Of a DNA stretch of 64,000 nt, positions 46,083 to 55,876 are shown piece by piece. Positions within the stretch are counted from its first letter, which is position 1. Each line of letters begins with the position of its first letter. This stretch comes from Ascarosepion bandense (Eukaryota > Mollusca > Cephalopoda > Sepiida > Sepiidae), in assembly GCA_037127315.1 (NCBI GenBank), contig JBBBDQ010000310.1, positions 3,684,001 to 3,748,000 on the forward strand, in the 5' to 3' direction. The translations under genes and the position numbers were made by a program. Below the pieces are notes generated by a model, which searched no databases, was not told the origin of the DNA, and saw only the letters and a program-made list of their open reading frames with translations.

Positions 46083-46976
46083 GTACATATAAGTAATAAA
46101 AAATGTTGTAATAAAGTCATCAATACAACTGTGGAATATCCAGTTCATCTTATTTTTATTGGAGTATATCCACTTGATGCAAAGCCATATTGACAGTTTG
46201 ATAGAAAAATATGCAGAACATCAAGTGCCTTTCTCTCTCACATGTCTATGTATATGTCTGCTATTCCCAGTGCATATCCAAAGTATAAGTTATATATGTA
46301 TGTGTAATGTATATACACATTTTAGTGTGTATGTGTGTGTAAGATCTCACAGCATTACTGTAAATCATTTAGATTTGTTGACAATGATTAATTTTCTTTT
46401 AATATTCCATCTGGGAATTGCAGTGTCCAGTTTGCAAGACATCTTGGATGATCACATGATTATAGTAGGTGTGAATCTTTTAAAAATGCTTTATTTCTAG
46501 ATTTTCTGTCTGGAAATTCTCTTCAATCAGGATGTTTGTAAATCAAAATTTGATAAATTTGTTGAATTTATGGTTTATGTCAGTAATAAATCACCATAAA
46601 GAAATAAATTGATTTAAATAAGTTGTATATTGAAATATTATTAGGTTTCCACCATTTCTTAACACAAACTTAGACACATTATTATTCAGACATCAAATTA
46701 ATTCACCTGACTTTCTTTATTCTCATGCTACCTTGAAGCTGAACGTGGATTCTATCATAAAAATATTTTGTTTTTGATTTTAATTTTTTGAGATATGTTT
46801 TAATTGCTGTTAAACAAGACTTGTTGAAATTGAAAGTGATAAACCTTAAGAAATCATATAAGAACTTCCTATCTGAGCTGTTTTATTTCATCATATTGCA
46901 TTTGCAGGAAGATGACATATTATACAACAAAATTAGAAATATGAAATTGCAACAGTTTTTCCTTCACACCCTGTAT
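46083..46976. other. AT-rich DNA without recognisable gene
   Basis: A splice-like mini-exon at 46424-46468 was considered and rejected because its frame is wrong for catulin. Confidence 0.5.
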
Positions 46977-46979
46977 GTA

Positions 46980-47023
<44 letters not shown>
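46977..47023. repeat. (TG)n(TA)n array at 5' edge of PLE 3
   Basis: TG repeat followed by about 30 bp of TA. PLE-related sequence follows directly. Confidence 0.95.
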
Positions 47024-47027
<4 letters not shown>

Positions 47028-48133
47028 CATAATAATATTTTAAATAAAAAATTTATAACTAATTGAAAATAAGAATCCTTCAAAAACTGAAATCAATAAT
47101 TTAAACAGTTATAAATGTAATTGTAGAAGCCCTATATAGTGTCCTTTGAAAAACAGGTGCCTTACAGAATCCAGTGTTTATTAATGTGCTATTTCTTCTA
47201 TGGAAAAGATTTATATTGGTAGTACTAAGAATTTTCTGAAAAAAGATCTTATCAATACACTTCTTCATTTAATAATAAATACAGAAACAGAACATCCCTA
47301 TTGAAACATTTTGGTATCTAAAAGAAATTAAAACTCCCACAATAAAATGGAAAATTTTAAAAAAGCTAGAATATGTAAGTCTATAAATTTTTTTCTTGTG
47401 TCTATATGAAAAACTTTATATTATAAAATTTCTTAAGAATGAAAATCTATTAAATAAAGGTAATGAGATAAATGTTATATGCAAACATTGAAAAATATTC
47501 ACTTTATAATATGGTTAAAAATTCTTCATGAAAGAATATCAATTAACTTACATATATCCAATAATTTGTTTTGTATTATGATATAATATGAATTAAATAG
47601 ATTTTAAAATTTTACGAATTAAGAATTTATGAAAAATTGAGAAAAAAAATGCGCTCTGAACCAAAATAAAAATAGTATAATTACACACAAATATCCCTTT
47701 AAGTCAGATCAAAATTAAATGTTTTCTTTCTTTCTTTTTTGTATTTGAAAAATGCTGGAATACAGAGAAAGCTAAAACAATCTTGAAACAATAATGGATA
47801 CATCACACCAGAAAAGAGCAATCTAGACTGTAGCTCTACGAAATGACACTTTCCCCATTAAGACTGAAAGAAACCTTGTATTCTCCAAACATATAACCTA
47901 TATTTTCCAATTTAAAAGTTGAACTTCATTCTTATCAGGTAAATTAATCACACACGGATAAATTTTTCTGTCTTCCCCTATCTATATTGTTAAATAACAA
48001 GCATATTGTTTTTACATTCAAATGTAAATGATTTTCGCAACAATGAGTCAACATTGCCTGATGACAAAGTAAAAACATAGAAATTTCCATGTTACAATGT
48101 AGATTAAATTAATTTTAAATAAAAAACAAATTA
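47024..48133 (+). mobile_element. Penelope-like element 3 (5'-truncated)
   Basis: A plus-strand PLE relic that starts at the (TG)n(TA)n array and holds only the Cys knuckle, GIY-YIG domain and C-terminal tail (about 47115-47525), then about 600 bp of AT-rich 3' untranslated DNA. Near 48060 a CTGATGA...GAAA pair resembles hammerhead boxes but lacks the rest. It ends at a short TA run (48134-48141). Confidence 0.7.
47115..47525 (+). pseudogene. PLE 3 GIY-YIG endonuclease remnant
   Basis: Frames in order: KCNCRSPI, CPLKNRCLTESSVY (knuckle C-x-C-x5-C-x5-C), KIYIGSTKNFLK (GIY-YIG strand), a frameshift, then ETFWYLKEIKTPTIKWKILK, CLYEKLYIIKFLKNENLLNK and VICKH. Compared with PLE 2 it keeps the same block order and the C-terminal 'I.KCRH' equivalent, with several stops and two frame changes. 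Confidence 0.75.
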
Positions 48134-48380
48134 TATATATAAGCCTGTTTCACTGTTTCATCAGTGTGGCTAGACACATCCACTTGCTTCTGACCAGGAT
48201 CAAAACTCAACTGATTTGGTATCAGTTGGAGTTGCTACCCCCTAAGCCATAGGCGCATGGAATCAGAGAAGTGAAATTTTGACGTGTTGTAAGCAGTGTA
48301 TACACATGCTATTCACCAAAAGAACTCAATTTAATCCTGAGGAGTAATGCATATATCGCAGAAGTGAAAACTTTTTAAAT
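48134..48380 (-). repeat. tRNA-derived SINE family A, copy 2
   Basis: On minus: A-box region GCCTATGGCTTAGGGGGTAG (about 48260-48240) and B-box region GAGTTTTGATCC (about 48213-48202). The tail CAGAAGCAAGTGGATGTGTC is shared with copy 3 and GAAACAGGCTTATATATA matches both other copies. Upstream sequence to about 48380 is partly shared with copy 1. Confidence 0.75.
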
Positions 48381-48423
48381 TTTCCTTCTTTAGAGAGTTC
48401 AAAATGAGAGCATAATATATTAG

Positions 48424-48642
48424 TGATGTGGCCCTAGGAAAAAGGTCACAAGAAAAACTCAGACATGGTATATGGTTGGGATCAATATTATATTACAAAA
48501 GAAAACAGTGTACAGAGGAAATAGAGTATAATAGTACTTAGTGCTGGAATGGCATACTAACAAATGAGTATCGTAACTGCTGCTACTTACTGATAACTCT
48601 CAGTATTTATGTAGTCTGGTAGAGTTCATATTAGTGTGTTCA
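48424..48642 (-). repeat. 3' LTR of Ty3/gypsy element 1
   Basis: A 219-bp LTR beginning TG (TGAACACACTAATATG) and ending CA (GGGCCACATCA) on the minus strand. It is preceded by a polypurine tract GCTGGGGAGGGGG (about 48655-48643). It matches the plus-strand LTR at 52819-53051 along most of its length. Confidence 0.85.
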
Positions 48643-48677
48643 CCCCCTCCCCAGCTTTTTTTTTTTGTAAAAAGCTG

Positions 48678-50460
48678 TTAGTACCTCTTATGTTTTGGGT
48701 TAAGAATCAGCGGGTCAGTAAACTTTTGCTTTCTGCCCAACCGACATTGTTCGGGTGCTTGTTGGGGTGGATCCAAGTCAAAAGTCTCAAAGATAACGTC
48801 AATTGGTTCTTCTTCTACCGGGGGTGCATTGCACGTATCATCTGGGTGACGCCTTTTTAGTTGGTTCTGGTGGCACTTACGTGTGTGTCGTGGGCTTAAG
48901 AGCCCACGACACACACCATGTTGCCTAGTCGCTTGTCAATAGTGCCTATTTTCCAGAATGACATATTATTTTGTAGTTTGTAAAGAAAACTTTTTCTCCA
49001 AGACTTTTTTCTCCTGAGCACACACACAGTTTTTCGTAGTTTAGCTTGTTTTGGCAGGAGTTTATCAAATGCCGATCTGATCTTTCACGCGAACATGGTT
49101 TCAGCTGGAGAGACAGCTGCCGGAGTGTTAGGGTTTGGTGTAATCCTATACACCTGTAAGAACCGTTGAAACACTTCATCCATAGGTGTTCCTTGGGCCT
49201 TCTTCAAAGCTCTTTTTAAGGTGTCCATGAAGTGTTCTGCCTGCCCGTTGGACTTGGGGTAGTACTGGGGAGTGGTGATGTGTTTCAAATAAAACACATC
49301 ACAGAACTCCCTAAACTCGGTTGATGTAAATTGTGTCCCATTGTTGCTCACGATGGGGTCCACCATGCTGAACTGTGTAAACAGTTCATGCAAAAAGTTG
49401 ATTGTTGTTCCCATGGTGGGTCTTCTACATTTCAGGACTTTGGGCCAGTTGCTGTAACTATCGATTACAGCAAGATAGTAGTAGTCCTTAGGAGGGCCCA
49501 TGAAGTCAACATGAATCCTCAACCAAGGCTTGAATGTAGTTGGTGGTGCTTTGGCTGTTAAATCGCACCCCTTACATGCATATATCATTTTTGTGATGTC
49601 TCTATCCATATTTTGGCAATATACAAAACTACGCATCAGACTCTTCATCCGATTTTTTTCCTGGATGTCCCTAATGAAAATCTCGTAGAATCCTTTTTTG
49701 TAAGTTCTTTGGTATTAAAACTCTTTCGCTGTATAGTAATACTTCATCACACAGCGAGAACACATCTGACCCGTTTTTGTCAGTAGCTAAATTGTTTTTC
49801 ATATCGCGAATGAAGTAGTCTTTTACTGACTCCCTCTTTATTTCAGCTAGCATTACAGGGAGTTCTCTGACTGTATTTACGATCATTGTTTTGATCTCGC
49901 AATTTGTGTGGAGTGCTGCGATTATTGTGTCGTCGTTTTTCTTTACTATCAGCCTCGATAGGCTGTCCGCATGACAAATTTGCTTCGACGTTAAGTTTAC
50001 CAAGTTAAAATTGTAATTCAGCAAGATGGTGCCCCATCTAAGTCGTCTATTTGCTGTATGGCATGGTAAACCCTTTTTTGACCCAAAGATTGAGATTAAA
50101 AGTTTGTGGTCCGTCTGAAGAGTGAAAGGTCTACCATGCAAATACCTATGGAACTTAGTCACTGCAAATATTATGGCTAGAGCCTCTTTTTCTAACTGTG
50201 AGTATTGCCTTTCTGTGGGTAGCAATGTCCTGGAAGCATATGCGATTGGTTTTTGTGTGCTGTCAGGCATTCAGTGTGAGATGCAGGCTCCAACACCATA
50301 TGAACTGGCATCACTTGCTACAATAATGTCCAGTTTTGGGTCGTAATGATTTAAGAAGAGATCAGATGTAAATGTGTTTTTAATTTTTTCAAACACCGCC
50401 TGGCATTGAAGTGTCCATTCCCAGGCTTTGTCTGTCTTTGTCAAATAAAAGCATTTCTAT
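48678..50460 (-). pseudogene. gypsy pol remnant: RNase H and integrase
   Basis: The RNase H domain (50380-49950) retains its acidic set: VASDASSYGVGACIS, SQLEKEALAI, FTLQTDHKLL and CHADSLSRL; a TGA interrupts it at 50273-50271. The integrase (49648-49085) shows CKGCD of the zinc domain, HVDFMGPP (first Asp), PIVSNNGTQF and KSNGQAEHF. In most integrases the second motif reads SDNG, so here the second catalytic Asp is changed to Asn. The pol C-terminus FETFDLDPPQQAPEQCRLGR ends at 48678. Stops and frame changes separate the blocks. Confidence 0.85.
48881..48916. repeat. perfect 16-bp inverted repeat inside gypsy pol
   Basis: GTGTGTGTCGTGGGCT, a 4-nt spacer, then AGCCCACGACACACAC. It interrupts the pol C-terminal frame upstream of the HQNQLKRRHP block, which suggests a small snap-back duplication in this copy. 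Confidence 0.8.
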
Positions 50461-50964
50461 CTCTTATGAAAAAGAGATGTGTTAGAGCTAAAAAGTTCTG
50501 ATAACAATCTTACAGCTTCTGTAAATTTTAGTTCCATGGTTGTCTTAGGTAGAATGTAATCCACAAATCTACTGTGTTTGTTAGTACCAAGCTTTCGCAG
50601 AAGTAACCCGACCTTTTTTGAATCAGACCAGTTTTCACAGTCGACTCTGAAGAGATCTTCATATCTTCAAAAGTATGCATTGAATGTCTTACCTTCTTCC
50701 GGCACTTATGTGAAAATTTCTATTGTTTTTGTCTGTTTGAAGTGTTTCTAAATATGTCTTCACTTTTTTGCAGTGTCTCCCTGTGTCTATCTTCATTTTT
50801 CTGTAATGTTTCAACATGTCTGTCTTCTTTTTTTTTTTTAATATCTCTAACAAGAGTTGTTGTTGTTCTTTTTGTTGTTGTTCTATTAGACGTTCTTCTG
50901 TTTTCTGTTGGTGGTCCAGTTGAGCTTTGATCATCTGGACGACGATGGCTTTAAAATCCTCCAT
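50461..50964 (-). pseudogene. gypsy gag remnant
   Basis: Starts with an ATG at 50964 (MEDFKAIVVQMIKAQLDHQQ), followed by a Gln/Glu-rich coiled-coil-like stretch. After a frameshift near 50700 it reads EEGKTFNAYF, a stop, YEDLFRVDCENWSDSKKVGL and YILPKTTMELKFTEAV, the capsid-like helical core of gypsy gag. It ends FHKR-stop at the deletion junction, where the RNase H region follows in the same frame. Confidence 0.75.
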
Positions 50965-51100
50965 TATGGACTTTTACTTAAAATGAGAAAGAAACAATTC
51001 TTACTACTTGTAAATTCTCTTCTTAACGAGAAGAAAAAATTGAATTTCTTTTTCTTCGTGAAGCGAGGAAACTTTTTTATTTTCCCACTGGTTACTCTAA

Positions 51101-52140
51101 CAAATTAGTTTTAAGACTGTACATAACATAATGAGAACAACAATTTACATTTTTTTTCTCTGGAGGGAGGAAAAAAAATTATTAGATAGAAGAAAATCTA
51201 CTTACAGTATGTTTTGGGGCACAGTCTATAGTTCAATAATGAAACCCAACCTGAATAAAATATTTTATACAACACATTTTCTTAATCTCTTAATTATTAG
51301 TAAATATTCATTACAAAGACTGAACATTATACAGTGAAATTTTCAAATAAAAATTCAGTTAATAATTATATGTTAAGGTCTATTTGTCTATCTTTTTATA
51401 TTAATTTCAAATGAACACTAAACTTTTTTTCAAAACTAAAAGTCATCGGTTACTGAAATACCATTATCCTTGCTAAATACACAAACTCTAAAAATGGAAT
51501 TAGCAATATCAATGAACTTTTGTATTTATAAATCAAATATAATCTAATTTGGAACAATGTTTTTTCATTGAATACTATTGTTACTTTTATTTAAGTGATT
51601 AAAAAGCAGAAAGTATCACATTTGTTCACACAAGTTGGACAACAGTAGCAGTATAACAACAATATAACCATTTATATCCATATATAACCATTTATATCCA
51701 TATATATGTCTGTCTCAAGTATTTGTATGCAAATATATTTAGGCAATTCTCTTAACAAGAAATTCATTCTACAGAAAGAGGCTTGGAACAATTGTATAAA
51801 AGCTGTCAACATAATGAACAGATATCTGTATATACAAATCAGTAAAATAACAGTTGATTTAAGAAACAGCTCTTACATCCTCACATAGCAATGTTAAACA
51901 ATGCACATATATAAACCAAAATTATGTAATAATATTTGACAGAACAATATGCACTTTCACATTACTTTTATAACTATTTTCTAAAAGTGTTTGGTTATGC
52001 TTAGTATCCACTTCTATTTGTCTATTTGTGGAGAGAAAATGCTGGAAGCCAAGTAGAAACTCAATATGAAAAACAAAGCAGCTCAGATTTTACACTAAAT
52101 TTGTGCATCACATGATCACATTAACACAAAACTATTTTTT

Positions 52141-52143
<3 letters not shown>
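51101..52143. other. AT-rich DNA without recognisable gene
   Basis: A 5' LTR for gypsy element 1 was looked for here and not found. Confidence 0.5.

Positions 52144-52177
<34 letters not shown>
52144..52177. repeat. (TA)n microsatellite
   Basis: Perfect TA array of 34 bp. Confidence 0.95.
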
Positions 52178-52182
<5 letters not shown>

Positions 52183-52595
52183 TATTAACTATAGTAATTA
52201 CAATACCAATAGTAACAGAACTCTGCCAAAACTAGTACTAATTAAGCTATAATTGAAATTGTCTTGAACAACCCACCGAGGACAAACTCGGAGGGAAAAG
52301 AGGGGGAAGTAAAAAAAAAAAAAGAAACAAACGAAGTACATGAACAAAAAGTCAATTCTCCATAAGAAAGAAGAAAACCCTAACACTAAAGCGCTCAATA
52401 TGAAGGTAGAGCAACAAATATATATATATATGAACACATACAGTGTGATGGATAAATTGACGTCTAAATATTTTATGTGGTTTATACTGCAGCTATGCTT
52501 AGTTACAGTTCCTGGGAGAGAGTGTATTATCTATTCTGAACAACAGTCTGAACAAGACCAAGAGACTCAAATCCTTGGTATTGATGACTTGCTAG
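52178..52595. other. unannotated AT-rich DNA
   Basis: Overlapping ORFs on both strands (52198-52437 minus, 52340-52624 plus) have no recognised motifs. Confidence 0.45.
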
Positions 52596-52702
52596 CATAT
52601 ATATATATAGTTGGATATATATAGATTAGATATAGCATATATATAGTTAGATATAGTTGGATATAGATATGTAAGTTGGAGATATGTGTGTGTGTGTGTG
52701 TG
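52596..52702. repeat. TA-rich minisatellite-like patch with (TG)n
   Basis: Irregular repeats of GTTGGATATA/TAGATATA followed by (TG)n. The TG run is flanked by GTTGGAGA and TCTCCAAC, which form a small hairpin. Confidence 0.7.
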
Positions 52703-52810
52703 TCTCCAACTGACACCTAATCGGTCAAGTTTCGATCCCAGCCAGAAGCAAGTGGATGTGTCTAGAGACATTGATGAGCTGTGATACAGCAAAACAGGCT
52801 TGTATATGGA
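52703..52810 (+). repeat. tRNA-derived SINE family A, copy 3 (3' part)
   Basis: B-box region AAGTTTCGATCCCAGCC (52727-52743), then CAGAAGCAAGTGGATGTGTC and GATACAGCAAAACAGGCTTG. The A-box half is replaced by the TA/TG patch. The LTR follows within 10 bp. Confidence 0.75.
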
Positions 52811-52818
52811 TGACTAAT

Positions 52819-53051
52819 TGTTGTGGGGAATTACCTACATGCTAATATGAACTCCCCAAGAGTTATATATTCTCAGGAGTAGTAGTAAGTAGTCGCAGCT
52901 ACAATACTCATTTGTTAGTACGCCGTTCAGGCGCTAAGTACTATTATACTCTATTTCCTTTGTATACTGTTCTCTTTTGTAATATAATATTGATTCTAAC
53001 CATATGCCATGTCCAAGTCTTTCTTGTGACTTTTTTACCAGGGCCACATCA
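52819..53051 (+). repeat. Ty3/gypsy LTR followed by a primer-binding site
   Basis: A 233-bp LTR from TGTTGTGGGGAATTACC to GGGCCACATCA, closely similar to the minus-strand LTR at 48424-48642. It is followed by ATTGGCGACGAAGAA (53052-53066), which looks like a tRNA primer-binding site, so this is the 5'-type LTR of a plus-strand element. No internal coding sequence follows. Confidence 0.85.
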
Positions 53052-53066
53052 ATTGGCGACGAAGAA

Positions 53067-53354
53067 ATTCAAACTACCCGGGACCATACATTACCAAAAG
53101 AAACTTTATTTTTGTTCCTGCTTTGTCTTTCTTATCTAAAAGAGGAACCCTTAGTAATACATATATTCTTCTTTCTTATATAATTTCCTTTGAGATCAAG
53201 GTTAACACTTCTGAATCAAAGACAAGGTAGGCCAAAGTGTTGTGACATCACTAGTCCCTAGAATACATGCATTAGAAGCAATTCCACAGTTGTGTATCTA
53301 GGGCAGATTGGCTGATAGAACACATCTCTCTTTAGGCTTAAGGGTAATAGTCCT

Positions 53355-53389
<35 letters not shown>

Positions 53390-53589
53390 TAATGATTTAA
53401 AACACCTCCATTTAAAATTCAGTCAGAAATTGCCGATATATTTCTGACTTTCAGCTCTTTTAGCAATTTTCAAGATTTCTTTTTTGTTGTTAAGAGCAAA
53501 ATTGAGAATAAAAAGAAGTTGCTTATTATTTTAAAAATCAGATTTTAATTTGCAGCTTTGGTTTTTGAGTTAATAATAATGCCATTTAT
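53067..53589. other. unannotated DNA with (CA)n at 53358-53387
   Basis: The first part may be gypsy 5' leader. The CA array is perfect. Otherwise nothing recognised. Confidence 0.55.
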
Positions 53590-53745
53590 GTTCACATTCT
53601 TCTCTTGCCCTCTCTCTCTTTCTCTCTGACACCCCCTGTAACTGGTTCGTCCTTCTCTTCAATCTCCTTCTGCTTGTACTTTTACTCTTATGTGCATCAG
53701 TGGTGGTACTGCCTTGCTTGGGGTGAAACAATTAAAAACAAAAAA
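53590..53745 (+). repeat. LINE family J 3' end
   Basis: TGTGCATCAGTGGTGGTACT, then GCCTTGCTTGGGGTGAAACA and ATTAAAAAC. Same 3' terminus as the copy ending at 54928, with no coding part. Confidence 0.7.
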
Positions 53746-53959
53746 ACTATACAGTACAACCATGAAATATTTCTCTAGACAGAATGTGTCAGTCATTTAT
53801 TAAATATTAATTATCAAATACATTTAAATTCTAGCTAACTTGTTTGAATAAATTTTTTTTAATTTCTTACTTTAATAAGGACATTGCACAATTAACATTG
53901 TATGATATATATTAGATATTCATTTAATATATATAAACTTAGTATAAATACTAAATTCA
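53746..53959. other. AT-rich spacer between two LINE ends
   Basis: No features recognised. Confidence 0.5.
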
Positions 53960-54930
53960 GTGCTAAGCATAAAGTCCAAGGAAAATATCTCTATATTGAA
54001 AAAGACCTCCAATCCATATTGGACTGGGGTAAGAAATGGTTAGTAAATTTTAATGCTTCTAAAACGAAGCTACTCTCAATTAACCATCATCGACAATCTC
54101 ACCTACCTCCCATTAGCATGGACCAGGCTTGCCTCCCAGAGAGTAAAACACTGCACCTCCTTGGTCTCACACTTTCAGCGGACCTCAAATGGAATGACTA
54201 TATCGAATCCATTGCTAAATCCGCTGCTATGAAAGTCGGTTCTCTGTGTAGGGCCCGGAAGTTTTTTCCGTCTGAATCTATCATGCACATTTATAAATCT
54301 ACCATCCGCCCGTGCATTGAATACTGCTGCCATATCTGGTCGGGTGCCCCTGCTATTCTCCTCGGGCTTCTCGATAAGGTTCAGAGGAGGGTCTGTAATG
54401 TGATAGATACCGACTTGGCAGACTGCCTGCAGTCTCTCTCCCACCAGTGCAACGTGGCTTCCCTGTGTCTCTTCTATAAATACTTTCACGGCTTCTGCTC
54501 CGATGAACTTAGATCACTAGTGCCCCCTAAATACAAATTTGAACGAGATACTAGATTAGCAACTAGATCCCACCCTTTTACAGTGAAACCGATAAAATGC
54601 AGCCGTAACTTCTACTCCAACAGTTTCTTTCCTTGCACTTCCCGACTGTGGAATTCTCTTCCAAACGATTGCTTCCCCGACGGCTACAATCTCCAGGAGT
54701 TTAAATGTAAGGTCAATAGACACCTCCTAACACACTAACCTACTCCCATTCTTTCAAACACTCTTCCCATCTGCCCAACCCTCATCCTCGCTATCCTTAC
54801 TCATCTGTCACCTTCCTCCTGACATTCCCTATGTCTAACCACTCCTTCTCTTTACCTTCCCCTATGTAGCCCCATGTGCAATAGTGGCAGTGGAATGCCT
54901 TGCTTGGGGTGAGATGATTAAAAAAAAATT
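53960..54930 (+). pseudogene. Jockey/CR1-like LINE (family J), RT C-terminus and 3' UTR
   Basis: The best-preserved copy. An open frame to TAA at 54736-54738 encodes the RT thumb and C-terminal domain: DLQSILDWGKKWLVNFNASK, TKLLSINHHRQ, HLLGLTLSADLKWNDYIESI, IRPCIEYCCHIWSGAP, LLDKVQRRVCNVIDTDLADC, LFYKYFHGFCSDELRSLVPP and CTSRLWNSLPNDCFPDGYN. The palm with its catalytic residues and everything upstream are missing (5' truncation near 53960). The 3' UTR (54739-54930) ends GCCTTGCTTGGGGTGAGATG-ATTAAAAAAAA. The RT of this family would normally prime its own RNA at the nicked target. Confidence 0.85.
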
Positions 54931-55308
54931 ATAAACTTGCCTACTAATGTAGACAAAACATGTAATATTTCCCAAACTCTTCAAAAACACATTATTGCAT
55001 GTATATCCATCAATAAAAATGTTAAAGATTGTTATATAATAGTCATAATTATTATCAGTTGTGAATGATTCTACTTGCCAAGAAATATTGTAAAGTAAGT
55101 GTAATGCTGTTTTATTTGTTTGTTCTTTTTCATCAAATGTAACTAAATTTATAAATTAAGGATCATTTAAAATAAATCTAAAGAAAATTCTTAAACTGTA
55201 AATTGGCATTTCACAAATTTCTCAAATTTTATGAGCTAAATGGAATATTTGCCAGATTTGACATCAGCAACTTGTTTTGATTAAATTTTAAAATATTTCT
55301 GATGAACA
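54931..55308. other. AT-rich DNA without recognisable gene
   Basis: No features recognised. Confidence 0.55.
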
Positions 55309-55876
55309 TACTGGGTGCAATGGATAAATTAATGTCTTAATTAAGCAAAAATGAAAATAACAACGGCAACTCATTTTAAAAGATTTATCAAAATTACACA
55401 AAAATATCTTGAACTACTAGAGAGTAAATCTGTTTAATAAAATAGCCAGATATATGGTTTTCTAGCAGCCACCCTCTTGATGTAGGGCAATACTACCTTC
55501 TCAAGGCACTTGTAGGTCTTAATGTTGTGTACAAGGCCTGGTGAGATGAATGAATGGTGGCATAAGATTGCCATCACTAGTAATTATGCCAAACACCTTT
55601 GTAATCATCATTAGACTCACCAAACTTTTTCCAAATCCTATGAACTGTCCTCTGATTAACATTCAAACATTCTGAAATATTTGCATTGAAGCTTCCAGCA
55701 TGAAGGCCAAGCAGTACAGCATTCCATTTCCGAATTTATGGTGAAATGAATTGTTTTGGTGTTCTTTTTCTCACAGACCTAATGGACCCTACTATACTGT
55801 GCAGTTGACAAAATAAAAACAATGTGCATGCTCAAAATTAAAAATATAGAATGGTGACAATTTACCCATTGCACTA
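55309..55876 (-). mobile_element. Tc1/mariner element, internally deleted
   Basis: Flanked by TA dinucleotides and imperfect TIRs: left CTGGGTGCAATGGATAAATT, right (reverse complement) GTGCAATGGGTAAATTGTCA. Inside, on the minus strand, an N-terminal helix-turn-helix reads NANISECLNVNQRTVHRIWK (about 55690-55630). It is followed after a deletion by the C-terminal catalytic-side segment HHSFISPGLVHNIKTYKCLE and VVLPYIKRVAARKPYIW (about 55555-55450). The central part of the transposase is gone, so it is non-autonomous. Confidence 0.75.

Larger units (their letters stand above)
48424..51100 (-). mobile_element. Ty3/gypsy element 1, internally deleted
   Basis: Minus-strand order: 5' untranslated region (51100-50965), gag N-terminal part (50964-50461), RNase H (50460-49671), integrase (49648-49085), pol C-terminus (to 48678), polypurine tract, 3' LTR. 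Protease, most of the gag C-terminus and the RT core are missing through one internal deletion near 50460. No 5' LTR in the proper orientation is found up to 52 kb. Confidence 0.85.

Noticed and set aside
46424..46468. Possible 45-bp exon between a TTGCAG acceptor and a GTGTGA donor
   Set aside because: Read in phase 0, as required after the 41051 donor, it hits a TGA. The only open frame needs another phase, and its residues do not match catulin.
46159..46500. 113-codon plus-strand ORF
   Set aside because: No recognised domain; composition is that of random AT-rich sequence with repeats of TGTATATG type.
54175..54489. Minus-strand 104-codon ORF
   Set aside because: Shadow of the LINE family J RT C-terminus on the plus strand.
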